Shown here piece after piece: positions 43,656 through 53,649 of a stretch of 64,000 nt of DNA; positions within the stretch are counted from its first letter, which is position 1; each line of letters starts with the position of its first letter. Made by a program: the position numbers and the translations under genes. Source of the DNA: Peribacillus sp. FSL E2-0218 (GTDB lineage: Bacteria > Bacillota > Bacilli > Bacillales > DSM-1321); the NCBI RefSeq assembly GCF_037992945.1, contig NZ_CP150304.1, positions 3,041,501 to 3,105,500 on the forward strand. Reading direction: 5' to 3'. The notes beneath the pieces are model-generated. The model was given only the letters and a program-made list of their open reading frames with translations, had not been told where the DNA came from and searched no databases.

Positions 43656-43807
43656 GAAAACGCCCTCCATTATAAAATTGTCAACAACCACTGATATGAA
43701 TAGGATTAGTAGGCTTTACCACCTTTCACATTATACCAGTTCGAAGGTTTTTTTTCTTCATAATTCCGTAAAATTTCAGCGGAATCCAGCAATTATCAAA
43801 AAACTCA

Positions 43808-46588
43808 TTATATCCATTCTTCTATCATCTCGGCCATCTCCGTGATGGATGCTTGGTGCCATTCGACCGCTGGAATGGCCTTGCGAAATTCGGGACCGTA
43901 TTTGGCCGTGACGATGCGTCGATCCAGAACGACCAAAACGCCTTTATCATTAGGAGTACGTATGAGCCTGCCGAACCCTTGGCGGAATCTTAACAGTGCT
44001 TCTGGTAAGGAATACGCAGCAAAGGGATTTCGCCCTTGCTTCTCGAAAAGCTGGCATTTTGCAGCGGTTACCGGTTCGTCCGGTGGTGAAAAAGGCAGCC
44101 TGACAATCACCAAACAAGATAAATCCTCACCTGGGATATCGACGCCCTCCCAAAGGCTGGTCGTTCCAAAAAGGATGGCTTTCTCGAAGTTTTGGAAATT
44201 CCTTAGCAGCCTCATTCGGCTTCCGCCCGAAATCCCTTGCGCAAACAAGGTGAACTCGTCCAAAACCCCGGTGTCCTTGATGGAATGATAGGTGGCACGC
44301 AACATCTCATGTGAAGTGAATAAGACCATCATCCTCCCTTGGGCTGCCTGTGCAGCTGCAATGATATGATTTGCTGCCGTTTCCGAGAACTCCTCCACGG
44401 ATAATCCATTGATATCGGGTATATCATTGGGAACGAGAACCTTAACAAGCTCCTTATAAGGAAAAGGCGAAGGAAACCTTGCCGTTAGCATGGACTGGTT
44501 CTCTAGCCCAAGTTGTTCTTTAAAATATTGAAAGGAATCCTTCACAACTAGGGTTGCCGATGTCATGACCACACTTTTCTGGCGCCCGAAATAGGAATCC
44601 CACAGCCATTTACTTCCTGCAATTGGCTGGACCGTCAAAGTCACTCCATGCTGCGGTGCCGCATTCGTATAATCAAGCCAATAAATATTCTCTTCATGCG
44701 GCTTCATGAAAAATTCATGTAACGACTCCCTCGTATCCTGCAAATGTCCAAGGAGAACTTCAATATCGTTTAAATAAAATAGCGAATTTTTACCTAAAGG
44801 CGATTCATGATTCAATAAATGGGCCAATCTCTGCGAAAGCTCCGTGATGATATATCCCAATAAGTCAACCAATCGCTCGGCAACAAGGATCCCTTTCCCC
44901 CATCTTCCATCATCCACCTTGAAGGAGATCCGTTTCGGACTCATGGAACGTGAAAGTTTTTCCGCCTGATTGGAGAGGAAATGGAAAAGCTGCTCGAATT
45001 CGTATGAGAAATCATTCAGCTTTCGATCTAGTTCGTGGCCATTCCTTCCATCTGCCAGTCCGTTATTTACAAGTAATCTGTCCAATTTATACAATAATTG
45101 CTTTTGGTCCGTTGTTCCTAAGCGATTCAATATCGTTTTCACTGATATATAATTGAGCCGTCTCCCAAGCTGTTTAGAAGCCGCCTGCTCCAGATGATGT
45201 GCTTCATCGAGGATCAGGTAGCCTTTCTTTGGAATCAACGCATCTTCCGTCAGAAGATCGGACATTAAAAAAGAATGGTTTGTAATGATGATATCTGCTT
45301 TGACCGCCGTTTTTTTTGCCCGTTCGAAAAAATCCAACGTCTGCCAAGGTTGTTTTAAGCCCGCATATGTAAGACCGTCACTTTGCAGCCTATTCCAAAA
45401 TAGCTGACCGCCGCTGGTGAGGTTCAATTCATCCTTATCTCCTGTTTCCGTTTCCGTAAGCCAGACCAATATTTGCATTTTCGTTAAGGCCGTTTCATAA
45501 TTGTCTTCTTTTTCACGCAAGGCCCGCTCGAACTTCGCCAAGCTTAAATAATTGCTTCTCCCTTTTAACAGGACTGCTTGAAAACTAAACGGCAGGATGT
45601 TTTTCAGCTTAGGAACCTCGTTTTGCAGAAGCTGATCCTGCAGTTGAAGCGTATATGTCGATACGACAACCGGCTTTTGATGCTTTCTTGCAAAATAAAC
45701 GGCTGGAAGCAGGTAGCCTAACGACTTCCCGATTCCCGTCCCCGCTTCAATGATCGCATCTTGGTTCGATTCAAAGGAATGGTGGATCATATTCATCATT
45801 TCAAGCTGGCCGCTCCTTGCTTCAAATGCAGGAAAAGCATGGTTGAGCATCGCCATTTTAGCCTCATCGTCGAGCGGGAATTCCGACTCTTTGTCGTTAC
45901 GATCACTTTCTTCCCCAGTCTTTTTAAAGGCAAGGCCCCTATACGTGATAAGGTCAGGAGAATGCACTTCCGCTTTCGCTAATTTGCTTGCAATGCAAGC
46001 ATCTATCAATTCGGAAATCTCACTTTGTAAGGAATAAGATAATCGATATAACTGTTTCAGCGTCATCACCGGCAGATTCAACAGCTTTTTCTTCAATTCC
46101 AGCAATAGTAAGGCAGTGGCATATGCATCACTATCCGCCTGATGCGGCCGCGAATGATCTAGGTTTTCTTCTTTAGCCAGCTGGTGAAGCTTATATCCAT
46201 CCGATGTTGGTTTTAAGATTTTGGCTAATTCGACCGTATCAAGGGTGGACCCGTAAAACGGTTCATAGCCGCAGCGTACCAATTCTTCCTGTAAAAAAGA
46301 TAAATCAAATAAAACATTGTGGGCTACAAAACAAGCCCCGTCTATAAGCTGGGCAATATTATTTGCGACATCTTCAAAGTCAGGTGCATGTTTTACCGTC
46401 TCGTTGCTGATCCCGGTCAATTCTTCAATGAATAGGGAAATTTCCTGTCCAGGGTGAATGTATGTCGAATATTCATCGACAATTTGGTCATTTTCAATGA
46501 CCACCCCAGCAAATTGAATAATTCTATCCCCTTTTTTTGGAGAATTCCCTGTTGTTTCCAAATCGACCACTACATATCGTTGCGTCAT
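43808..46588 (-). CDS. dinG: DinG-family helicase with exonuclease domain
   Basis: A 926-residue Gram-positive DinG. An N-terminal DEDD 3'-5' exonuclease (about 1-180, VVDLETTGNSPKKGD then AHNVLFDLSFL) is fused to an XPD-like helicase with Walker A EAGTGIGKSLGY near 285, DEAHHLEQAA near 460 and RQGFGRLIRTPNDKG near 860. The iron-sulfur cysteines of E. coli DinG are absent, as in other Bacillus proteins; the staphylococcal form acts as a nuclease. It should work in DNA repair or recombination. GAGGTG before the ATG at 46588 fixes the start. Single gene, divergent from none. Confidence 0.93.
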   Translation of the reverse strand: MTQRYVVVDLETTGNSPKKGDRIIQFAGVVIENDQIVDEYSTYIHPGQEISLFIEELTGISNETVKHAPDFEDVANNIAQLIDGACFVAHNVLFDLSFLQEELVRCGYEPFYGSTLDTVELAKILKPTSDGYKLHQLAKEENLDHSRPHQADSDAYATALLLLELKKKLLNLPVMTLKQLYRLSYSLQSEISELIDACIASKLAKAEVHSPDLITYRGLAFKKTGEESDRNDKESEFPLDDEAKMAMLNHAFPAFEARSGQLEMMNMIHHSFESNQDAIIEAGTGIGKSLGYLLPAVYFARKHQKPVVVSTYTLQLQDQLLQNEVPKLKNILPFSFQAVLLKGRSNYLSLAKFERALREKEDNYETALTKMQILVWLTETETGDKDELNLTSGGQLFWNRLQSDGLTYAGLKQPWQTLDFFERAKKTAVKADIIITNHSFLMSDLLTEDALIPKKGYLILDEAHHLEQAASKQLGRRLNYISVKTILNRLGTTDQKQLLYKLDRLLVNNGLADGRNGHELDRKLNDFSYEFEQLFHFLSNQAEKLSRSMSPKRISFKVDDGRWGKGILVAERLVDLLGYIITELSQRLAHLLNHESPLGKNSLFYLNDIEVLLGHLQDTRESLHEFFMKPHEENIYWLDYTNAAPQHGVTLTVQPIAGSKWLWDSYFGRQKSVVMTSATLVVKDSFQYFKEQLGLENQSMLTARFPSPFPYKELVKVLVPNDIPDINGLSVEEFSETAANHIIAAAQAAQGRMMVLFTSHEMLRATYHSIKDTGVLDEFTLFAQGISGGSRMRLLRNFQNFEKAILFGTTSLWEGVDIPGEDLSCLVIVRLPFSPPDEPVTAAKCQLFEKQGRNPFAAYSLPEALLRFRQGFGRLIRTPNDKGVLVVLDRRIVTAKYGPEFRKAIPAVEWHQASITEMAEMIEEWI

Positions 46589-46714
46589 CAATGTACACCT
46601 CAAACTTTGCTTTCTCCACTTCCTGATGGAATTCTCTTATCTTTTTTATACCATAATAATCACAATAAAGGAAACAAGCCGTTCATTCCGTTTATGGAAT
46701 GACTTATTTCCATT

Positions 46715-46753
46715 GAAAAAGGCCGGTCCATATGCACATATGGACCAGCCTTT
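46715..46753 (-). terminator. Terminator after panBCD
   Basis: AAAGGCTGGTCCATATG / CATATGGACCGGCCTTTTT stem on the minus strand, right after the panD stop. Confidence 0.88.
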
Positions 46754-46756
46754 CGC

Positions 46757-47140
46757 TTACATGATTGTAGCTGCAGGTTCGTTGGAGATCAATTCGATTA
46801 TTTTGTTTTCTTCATTCATGATCGCTACCTTTGGCTTGTGGTCTTTAAGCTTCTCTTCAGCGACCAGGACATAAGATAGGATGATCACGATATCATCCGG
46901 CTGGACAAGTCTTGCTGCAGCCCCGTTCAAGCAAACGACACCACTTCCCCTTTCGCCCGCAATTACGTATGTTTCAAGTCTTGCTCCATTGTTATTATTC
47001 ACGATGGCAACCTTTTCATTAGGGAGGATCCCTACCGCATCAATGATATCTTCATCGATTGTAATGCTGCCTACATAATTCAAATTCGCTTCGGTCACCC
47101 TTGCACGGTGGATTTTCCCATTCATCATCGTTCGAAACAT
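46757..47140 (-). CDS. panD: Aspartate 1-decarboxylase proenzyme
   Basis: A 127-residue pyruvoyl enzyme. The self-cleavage site is Gly24-Ser25 in NYVGSITID; Ser25 becomes the pyruvoyl group. It makes beta-alanine from aspartate for pantothenate. Tyr58-type and Arg54-type residues are found in NGARLETYVIAGERGSG. It is last in panB-panC-panD, 26 bases after panC. Confidence 0.97.
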   Translation of the reverse strand: MFRTMMNGKIHRARVTEANLNYVGSITIDEDIIDAVGILPNEKVAIVNNNNGARLETYVIAGERGSGVVCLNGAAARLVQPDDIVIILSYVLVAEEKLKDHKPKVAIMNEENKIIELISNEPAATIM

Positions 47141-47166
47141 TCAAATTCCCCCTGAAAAATCATGAT

Positions 47167-48015
47167 TTATTTAATGTTAATCGTAATATTATCAATAAGC
47201 CGAGCATGCTTGAATTTAACGGCAAGTGCAAGGATGATGTTTCCCGAAAGCGTTTCAAGCGGTTTAAGCGCCGGATATTGATAGATCTCAATATAGTCGA
47301 TCAATCCATGCGTGTGGGCTTCGATATGCTTCCTTACCAGTGCCGTGACAGCTGCAGCATTCCTTTCACCTGAATCAATGGCCTCCGCCGCTTTCAATAA
47401 GCTTTGATTCAACTCTTTAGCTTCCATGCGCTCCCCATCTGAAAGATAGACATTTCTCGAGCTTTTCGCCAAACCGTCTTCTTCACGAACGGTATCTACG
47501 GCGACAAGCTCTATCGGGAAATTAAAATCCTTGATCAAACCATCTATCACCGCGACTTGCTGGGCATCCTTCTTGCCGAAGTAGGCTCGATCGGGAAGGA
47601 TGATATTGAAAAACTTCGTTAGGACTGTCGCCACCCCATCGAAATGGCCTGGTCTTTTCCTGCCGCAAAGGCAATCCGTCCTGCTTTGGACCACTACCTT
47701 CACCGAAGGTTCCTCACCGTACATCTCCTGGACGGTAGGATAGAAGAGATAATCCACACCTGCATTCGCAGCAACGTTTTCATCACGTTCCAAATCACGC
47801 GGATATGTTTCAAAGTCCTCATTCGGCCCAAATTGCAAAGGATTGACGAATATACTTAAAACGACGATATCATTTTCTTTCCTTGCCTTTTCCATAAGGG
47901 TGGCATGCCCTTCATGTAAGTACCCCATCGTCGCTACATAGCCGATACTTTTCTGGTTGCTTTTTTGTTCGCGGAGCACCTGCTGCAATTCCCCTGCTGA
48001 TGTAAAAGTTCTCAT
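47167..48015 (-). CDS. panC: Pantothenate synthetase
   Basis: A 282-residue ATP-dependent ligase of the nucleotidyltransferase fold. The HIGH-like MGYLHEGHATLM is at about 30-41; the KMSKS-like SSRNVYLS is near 180; the FNIILPDRAYFGKKDAQQ segment is highly conserved. It joins pantoate and beta-alanine. The ATG overlaps the panB stop by four bases (ATGA). Confidence 0.97.
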   Translation of the reverse strand: MRTFTSAGELQQVLREQKSNQKSIGYVATMGYLHEGHATLMEKARKENDIVVLSIFVNPLQFGPNEDFETYPRDLERDENVAANAGVDYLFYPTVQEMYGEEPSVKVVVQSRTDCLCGRKRPGHFDGVATVLTKFFNIILPDRAYFGKKDAQQVAVIDGLIKDFNFPIELVAVDTVREEDGLAKSSRNVYLSDGERMEAKELNQSLLKAAEAIDSGERNAAAVTALVRKHIEAHTHGLIDYIEIYQYPALKPLETLSGNIILALAVKFKHARLIDNITINIK

Positions 48016-48848
48016 CTTTTCCCTCCGTAAAGCTCTGTAAGCTCCTCTTCCTTCATCGTAAATGTATGTTCTTGGGACGGGAATTGATTCGCTTTCACTT
48101 CAGCGACATAGTTTGTTAGCGATTGCCCTATGAGTTCATTCGCATCTCCGTATACTTTGACGAATTTGGCCACTCGATCAACGCCATATTTGATCACGTC
48201 ATGATAGACGAGAACCTGGCCATCCGTATCTGCACCTGCTCCAATCCCGATGGTCGGTATTCCCAAGTGATGCGTGACCAGCTCCCCCACTTGATATGGT
48301 ACACATTCAAATACTATTGCCATTGCCCCCGCAGCTTCACACCTCTTTGCGTCCTCCACAAGCTGTGCAGCAGCTTCGGCGTCTTTTCCTTGTACTTTGT
48401 ATCCCCCTAGCACCCCCACCGATTGAGGGGTCAAGCCAAGATGGGCTACAACCGGGATGCCTGCCTTCGTCAACGCGGCTATTTTTTCAACGACTTCATC
48501 TGCCCCTTCAAGCTTCACGGCATCCGCATGACCTTCCTGCATGATTCGAGCTGCATTCTTGAGTGTTTCATCCATTGAAAGATGATAGCTCATGAAGGGC
48601 ATATCCGTAACGACAAAAGTATTCGGCGCCCCGCGTTTTACGGCCTTGGTGTGATGAATCATATCATTCACCGTTACAGGAATCGTCGACTCATATCCCA
48701 ATACGACCATTCCTAAAGAATCGCCCACCAATATCATATCCACTCCTGCTTGTTCGGCTAATTTTGCGGATGGGTAATCATAAGCCGTCAGCATGACGAT
48801 CTTCTCTTGATTTAGTTTCATTTTCAAAAAATCTCCGGACAATTTCAT
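48012..48848 (-). CDS. panB: 3-methyl-2-oxobutanoate hydroxymethyltransferase
   Basis: A 278-residue TIM-barrel enzyme. Metal and substrate residues lie in ILVGDSLGMVVLGYEST and VVAHLGLTPQSVGVLGGYKVQG. It adds a one-carbon group from methylene-tetrahydrofolate to ketoisovalerate, the first pantoate step. AAAAAGGAGGAAACATA precedes the ATG; the ribosome site could pair with TCCTCC just upstream. Confidence 0.97.
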   Translation of the reverse strand: MKLSGDFLKMKLNQEKIVMLTAYDYPSAKLAEQAGVDMILVGDSLGMVVLGYESTIPVTVNDMIHHTKAVKRGAPNTFVVTDMPFMSYHLSMDETLKNAARIMQEGHADAVKLEGADEVVEKIAALTKAGIPVVAHLGLTPQSVGVLGGYKVQGKDAEAAAQLVEDAKRCEAAGAMAIVFECVPYQVGELVTHHLGIPTIGIGAGADTDGQVLVYHDVIKYGVDRVAKFVKVYGDANELIGQSLTNYVAEVKANQFPSQEHTFTMKEEELTELYGGKR

Positions 48849-49193
48849 TATGTTTCCTCCTTTTTGATGGAGGAGATGAAAACATCAGTGTAAGTGAACT
48901 GGTGCCTCTACATTCATACGCAAAAAAAAGACTGACTAAAAAAGGTATCTGTTACGCGCGAAAAATAGCAAAAAAAGCCACATTTCGTTCAATAAACAGC
49001 ACTTATCTTTTAGGCAATCCTTTTGTTCCATCAGAAGTTTCATCCCTCCGTCCCCGTCCAATAATCTGGATCAAGGCAGATTTTCAAATAATTTGGCATT
49101 TATGGGGGTGCAGTTCACATAAGATACTGCCCACTTGCATTATATCAAGCAAAAATCAAAAATTCTATTTTTTTTTGTGGATTTGACAAAAAT
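48849..49193. other. Intergenic stretch between birA and panB
   Basis: About 345 AT-rich bases holding the panB leader and, presumably, its promoter, plus the end of the birA transcript. A TCCTCC/GGAGGA pair at about 48851-48872 could hide the panB ribosome site. The 94-codon plus-strand frame at 48902 has no ribosome site. No clear terminator for birA. Confidence 0.5.
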
Positions 49194-50174
49194 CTACTGA
49201 ATTTCAATGTCTGCCGAATAAATCGAATGAACGGTTCCTTTTTCATCCTCAAGGAGCAACACACCGGCATCGGTTATGCCCAATGCTTTTCCGACGATCG
49301 TATCGTTGACGGTGCTGGCCCTGATAACCTGTCCAAGGCTGATCGCATAACTTTCCCACAGATCCTTTATCGGCTTGAAGCCTTCCTCCAGGTAGAGATC
49401 ATATAAATGTTCCAAGCGCAATAATGCACGCTGAATGACCGTCGACCTTGAAATCAGTTCTCCGCTTTCTATGAAAAGCGAAGAAGCCTTTTCCTGCAGC
49501 TCTTCGGGAAAGTCTTCCAATTGCTGATTAATATTCATTCCAATTCCGATGATGACAGAATGAATCCTATCCGATTCCGCCTGCATTTCGGTCAGGATGC
49601 CCACTACTTTCTTGCGATTCACCAAAATGTCATTCGGCCATTTTATTTGCGGTTTCAAATCAGTCGTATCCTCTATGGCCTGAGCCACGGCAACCGCTGC
49701 CAACAAGGTCAACTGCGGAGCCTCATGAACCGGGATCTTCGGCCTTAAGATGAGGCTCATCCATATGCCGCTGAATTTTGGTGAATGCCAAGATCTCATC
49801 AATCTTCCTTTCCCTGATATCTGTTCCTCGGCAACGACCAATGTCCCTTCCTGAACACCTTCATTTGCAAGTTGATGGGCAATTTTCTGTGTGGATTCCA
49901 CCGTCTCCTGATAGTGAATCATCTTGCCGATCGTCGTTGTTTCCAAGCCAAGCTGTATTTCGCTTTCGGACACTTTTTCTGGTGCCGATATGATCCGATA
50001 GCCTTTTTTTCTAATCGCCTCGACGCGATATCCTTCACTGCGCAGATCTTCGATATGCTTCCATACCGCTGTTCGTGAACAGCCAATATATTCGGCAATT
50101 TCCTGCCCTGATATAAATGCACCATCCGCCTTTGAAAGGGCTTCCATCAGCTTTGTTCTTAACTCAGATTGCAT
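49194..50174 (-). CDS. birA: Bifunctional biotin-protein ligase / biotin operon repressor
   Basis: A 326-residue BirA. N-terminal winged helix (about 1-65, FISGQEIAEYIGCSRTAVWKHIEDL), biotin-adenylate loop SGKGRLMRSWHSP near 122, KWPNDILVNRKKVVGIL near 190, and a C-terminal SH3-like domain. It attaches biotin to carboxylases and represses biotin genes. The ATG at 50174 follows GAGGTGG and lies inside the end of cca; the last gene of the ypjD-dapB-...-birA operon. Confidence 0.95.
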   Translation of the reverse strand: MQSELRTKLMEALSKADGAFISGQEIAEYIGCSRTAVWKHIEDLRSEGYRVEAIRKKGYRIISAPEKVSESEIQLGLETTTIGKMIHYQETVESTQKIAHQLANEGVQEGTLVVAEEQISGKGRLMRSWHSPKFSGIWMSLILRPKIPVHEAPQLTLLAAVAVAQAIEDTTDLKPQIKWPNDILVNRKKVVGILTEMQAESDRIHSVIIGIGMNINQQLEDFPEELQEKASSLFIESGELISRSTVIQRALLRLEHLYDLYLEEGFKPIKDLWESYAISLGQVIRASTVNDTIVGKALGITDAGVLLLEDEKGTVHSIYSADIEIQ

Positions 50175-51352
50175 TTCACGAGCCACCTCATTATTTCTTC
50201 TTTATCATTTCTTAATTCTCCATCCAAGACCGCCTTCACGATCATTTCCAGGTATGCTTTGACCCAAGGTCCTGGTTTTTCTTGACGCCAATTCACTAAA
50301 TCCGTCCCCGTTACGTCAAGTTCGGACATCGTTTTGATAGTCAGTGCCTCGTACTGATGTTGGCCGCTTTCCTCCGCCTCGATGACATTCCCCCCCGTCA
50401 GGGAAGCTTTGACCTTGGCCGCCTGTACAGTCAAGTCATGCCCGGCTTGGAATACCTCAAAGGATGATTTTTCAAAAGACGGTTCCTGCTTTATCAGCTG
50501 TACAATCCGTTGGATGTTTCGGATCGTTTTCAATGGCAGTTTCCATGCCCTTAACGCCGCTTCCATTTCGTCATCCTTTGTCTCGACTATGATCACGGAC
50601 CATAACTCTGCCGCTTTTAAATGATGAAGCGGCAGGTTCAGTACATTCTTTAAATGGTCCTTCTTATCCGAGAGCTGGGGCAGGTATTGATATAATCCGC
50701 TTTCCAACAAAAGGGCGATTGCCCTCTTCTTATATGTGCCGGCCATTAACTTCTCGAATTCGACTAGAATCCTTTCGACTGCAATCTTGCCAATGATGGG
50801 GGCATTCACTTGAAGCGAGTGGAAAGTGTCGTGATCCAGTTCAAAACCAAGCTGGCTGACGAACCTTAATGCGCGCATCATCCTCAAGGCATCCTCATGA
50901 AATCGTTCATGCGGGTTACCGACCGTAATGATCCTTTGCTCTGAAAGATCACGCCTCCCATTGAAAGGATCGATGATATTTCCGCCTTTATCCATGGCGA
51001 TTGCATTCATCGTAAAATCCCTTCTTTGTAAATCCTCCGTCAAAGAGCGGACAAATTGGACGGAATCCGGTCTGCGGAAGTCCGAATAACCGCCTTCCGT
51101 TCTAAATGTTGTAATTTCATATGTACCTGACGGCGTAATGGCGAGCACCGTACCGTGATCAATCCCGATATCCGCCGTATTGGAAAACACCTCTTTTATT
51201 TCCAGCGGGGTCGCGGAAGTGGCGATGTCCACATCATTAATTGCACGGCCTAGAATATAATCCCTTACAGAGCCACCAACGAAATACGCCTCGAATCCTG
51301 CTTGTTCAATCTTTTCAAGAATGGGCACCGATTTTAAGAATAATTCGTCCAT
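50159..51352 (-). CDS. cca: CCA-adding tRNA nucleotidyltransferase
   Basis: A 397-residue class II enzyme, the same length as in B. subtilis. The head domain has GGSVRDYILGRAINDVDIATSATP with the catalytic Asp-x-Asp, RRDFTMNAIA, and the template residues EDALRMMRALRF. It completes or repairs the 3' CCA of tRNA without a template. GGGAGGGG before the ATG at 51352 supports this start; it overlaps birA and follows bshA by 13 bases. Confidence 0.95.
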   Translation of the reverse strand: MDELFLKSVPILEKIEQAGFEAYFVGGSVRDYILGRAINDVDIATSATPLEIKEVFSNTADIGIDHGTVLAITPSGTYEITTFRTEGGYSDFRRPDSVQFVRSLTEDLQRRDFTMNAIAMDKGGNIIDPFNGRRDLSEQRIITVGNPHERFHEDALRMMRALRFVSQLGFELDHDTFHSLQVNAPIIGKIAVERILVEFEKLMAGTYKKRAIALLLESGLYQYLPQLSDKKDHLKNVLNLPLHHLKAAELWSVIIVETKDDEMEAALRAWKLPLKTIRNIQRIVQLIKQEPSFEKSSFEVFQAGHDLTVQAAKVKASLTGGNVIEAEESGQHQYEALTIKTMSELDVTGTDLVNWRQEKPGPWVKAYLEMIVKAVLDGELRNDKEEIMRWLVKCNLS

Positions 51353-51365
51353 CAGCATCCCCTCC

Positions 51366-52505
51366 CTATTTGATGGTTTTAGCTTCTAAAGCTTCCAGGT
51401 AAATGGCTTCATATTGCGACATGATCGTATCTGAATGAAAATCGGTATTGGCCCTTTCCAGTGCAGCCTCAGAAAAACGTTCATGCAGGGCGGAATCACT
51501 TAATAGACCGACCGCTTTTTCGGCCACCGTCGCGACATCTCCCAAATCACAAATATAACCGGTCTCCCCATCAACGATGACCTCCGGAATGCCGCCAATA
51601 TCCGTTCCGATACAAGGAACTCCGCATGCCATCGCTTCTAAAAGCACCAGGCCGAAGCTTTCTTTTTCCGATAACAGGTAAAGCAAATCACTGATTGAAT
51701 ATAATTCGGCGAGGTTATCCTGTTTTCCAAGGAATAGGACCGATTCATCGATTCCAAGATCTTTCGCCAAGGCCAATACGGTTGTCACTTCCGGTCCATC
51801 CCCAACGAGGAGAAGCTTGGCAGGGATTTTCTTTTGAGTTAAATAAAACGCCTGGATGACGTCCTTCACACGCTTGACGGAACGGAAATTAGAAACATGG
51901 ATGATCACTTTTTCGTCATTCTTGATCCCGTATTCGTCCTTCAGGTAATCTGAATTTGCTTTATGGTAATCCCTTTCATCAATAAAGTTATATACGGTTT
52001 TAATTTCCTTATCGGGAGCGATCAAATCATATGTTTGTTGGACAAGTGAATTAGACACACCGGTAACGACATCTGATTGCTCTATCCCGAATTTTATTAA
52101 ATTGGTCAGGGAAGGATCATGTCCCAGCACGGTGATGTCTGTACCGTGAAGCGTGGTGACGATTTTCACTTCATTGCCTGACATTTGCTTGGCCAAAATC
52201 GCACAAACAGCATGGGGAATGGCATAATGAACGTGAAGGATATCCAGTTTCTCCCGTTTCACCACTTCAGCTAACTTGCTCGCAAGCGCAAGGTCGTATG
52301 GGGGGTACTGGAATACGGAATACGAATTCACTTCCACTTGGTGGTAATAAATATTGTGATACATCTTATTCAAGCGAAAAGGGAGGCTTGAAGAAATGAA
52401 ATGTATTTCATGCCCCTTTTCCGCAAGCATCTTGCCTAATTCAGTGGCTACGACACCTGAACCTCCAACTGTGGGATAGCAGGTAATTCCAATTTTTAAT
52501 TTCAT
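51366..52505 (-). CDS. bshA: BshA, N-acetyl-glucosaminyl L-malate synthase
   Basis: A 379-residue GT4 glycosyltransferase. ITCYPTVGGSGVVATELG at the start, HVHYAIPHA near 95, and the GT-B ESFGLVLLEAMACGVP near 280 are features of BshA. It joins UDP-GlcNAc and L-malate in the first step of bacillithiol, the low-molecular-weight thiol of Bacillus. bshB1, the next enzyme, lies four bases upstream, so both are co-transcribed. Confidence 0.95.
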   Translation of the reverse strand: MKLKIGITCYPTVGGSGVVATELGKMLAEKGHEIHFISSSLPFRLNKMYHNIYYHQVEVNSYSVFQYPPYDLALASKLAEVVKREKLDILHVHYAIPHAVCAILAKQMSGNEVKIVTTLHGTDITVLGHDPSLTNLIKFGIEQSDVVTGVSNSLVQQTYDLIAPDKEIKTVYNFIDERDYHKANSDYLKDEYGIKNDEKVIIHVSNFRSVKRVKDVIQAFYLTQKKIPAKLLLVGDGPEVTTVLALAKDLGIDESVLFLGKQDNLAELYSISDLLYLLSEKESFGLVLLEAMACGVPCIGTDIGGIPEVIVDGETGYICDLGDVATVAEKAVGLLSDSALHERFSEAALERANTDFHSDTIMSQYEAIYLEALEAKTIK

Positions 52506-52509
52506 AAGA

Positions 52510-53223
52510 TTAGTTATCTCCTAACAAATCGGCATCAATCAATAACGGTTTCTTTGTCATGAATCCTTCAGCGTATCCGACACCGACTTCTTTGCCGAAC
52601 ATTCGCTCCCGTGCCTCTACCGTCTCGATATAACCATTCACAAGCGGTGTGTCCTCCGCTCCATCCGTTTTGTCGAATTGGCTGGCGTATGCCCTGAGGC
52701 TATCCAGCTTCGTCGGTAATGTAGAAGTGATGTCCACGACGAAGTCCGGCTTGTGAAAACCGTTTATCATATAATAATACATATTTTTGACACGATGATA
52801 ATCGCTGCTGCCTTCTTCCATATACTTTCTCACTCCCGCAGAAAAAACTGCTTCTTCCACTAATTTTGCACAGTTTCCATGATCGGGATGGCGATCCGCT
52901 GAAAAAGGGGCAAATACGAGCGCAGGTTTATACCGGCGAATGACGGTAATGATTTGATTTATGTATTCCGCTTTCATATAAAGCCCCCGGTCGGGTAAAT
53001 CCAGGGAAATTCTCTCCACTCCAAGGATGTCTGCCGCCTTTTTAGCTTCCTTTTGCCTTAATGAGATGCTTCCGTTCGATGACATTTCAGCCTTTGTCAA
53101 ATCGCATATCACGATATGCTTGCCTTGCTGTACATACTTGGCGATCGTGCCGCCCATACCGATTTCAACATCATCCGCATGTGCACCGAACGCCAGGATA
53201 TCTATATTACTTTTGCTTATCAT
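52510..53223 (-). CDS. bshB1: BshB1, bacillithiol deacetylase
   Basis: A 237-residue LmbE-type zinc deacetylase. AHADDVEIGMGGT near residue 11-23 and HPDHGNC hold the zinc. It removes acetyl from GlcNAc-malate to give GlcN-malate. The ATG at 53223, with AAGGTGA just upstream, overlaps the end of mgsA by 17 bases; longer upstream starts inside mgsA are unlikely. Confidence 0.95.
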   Translation of the reverse strand: MISKSNIDILAFGAHADDVEIGMGGTIAKYVQQGKHIVICDLTKAEMSSNGSISLRQKEAKKAADILGVERISLDLPDRGLYMKAEYINQIITVIRRYKPALVFAPFSADRHPDHGNCAKLVEEAVFSAGVRKYMEEGSSDYHRVKNMYYYMINGFHKPDFVVDITSTLPTKLDSLRAYASQFDKTDGAEDTPLVNGYIETVEARERMFGKEVGVGYAEGFMTKKPLLIDADLLGDN

Positions 53224-53632
53224 TGATTTCACCTTGTTTTTTTCGTAGTTTAAGCCAATCCATATACCCATGCTCCAAGCCTTTTACCAGTACTTCTGCC
53301 GTACCCATATTGGTGGCCAGGGGTATTTCATATACGTCGGAAAGACGGATAAGTGCCGATACATCCGGTTCATGGGGCTGTGATGTCAATGGATCGCGGA
53401 AAAATAAGACCATATCCATTTCCCCCCGTGCAATCATGGCGCCTATTTCCTGATCTCCGCCAAGCGGACCCGAATGAAAACGGTGAACTGTCAAGGATAC
53501 TTCTTCCATGATCCGTTTTCCGGTCGTACCTGTTGCAAATAACTCATGCTGCTGAAATACTGCTTTATACGCTGTTACAAATTGAATGATATCTTCTTTT
53601 TTCTTATCATGGGCAATCAAGGCAATTTTCAT
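53207..53632 (-). CDS. mgsA: Methylglyoxal synthase
   Basis: A 141-residue enzyme that turns dihydroxyacetone phosphate into methylglyoxal plus phosphate. The phosphate-binding GTTGKRI and SGPLGGDQEIGAMIA, and the catalytic Asp region DMVLFFRDPLTSQPHEPD, are present. GGAGG precedes the ATG at 53632. It lies between dapB and bshB1 as in B. subtilis; bacillithiol helps remove methylglyoxal, so the grouping is functionally sensible. Confidence 0.95.
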   Translation of the reverse strand: MKIALIAHDKKKEDIIQFVTAYKAVFQQHELFATGTTGKRIMEEVSLTVHRFHSGPLGGDQEIGAMIARGEMDMVLFFRDPLTSQPHEPDVSALIRLSDVYEIPLATNMGTAEVLVKGLEHGYMDWLKLRKKQGEINDKQK

Positions 53633-53649
53633 CGTCAATCCTCCACTCC

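Noticed and set aside
48902..49186. 94-codon plus-strand frame upstream of panB
   Set aside because: No ribosome site, no recognisable product and AT-rich intergenic composition.
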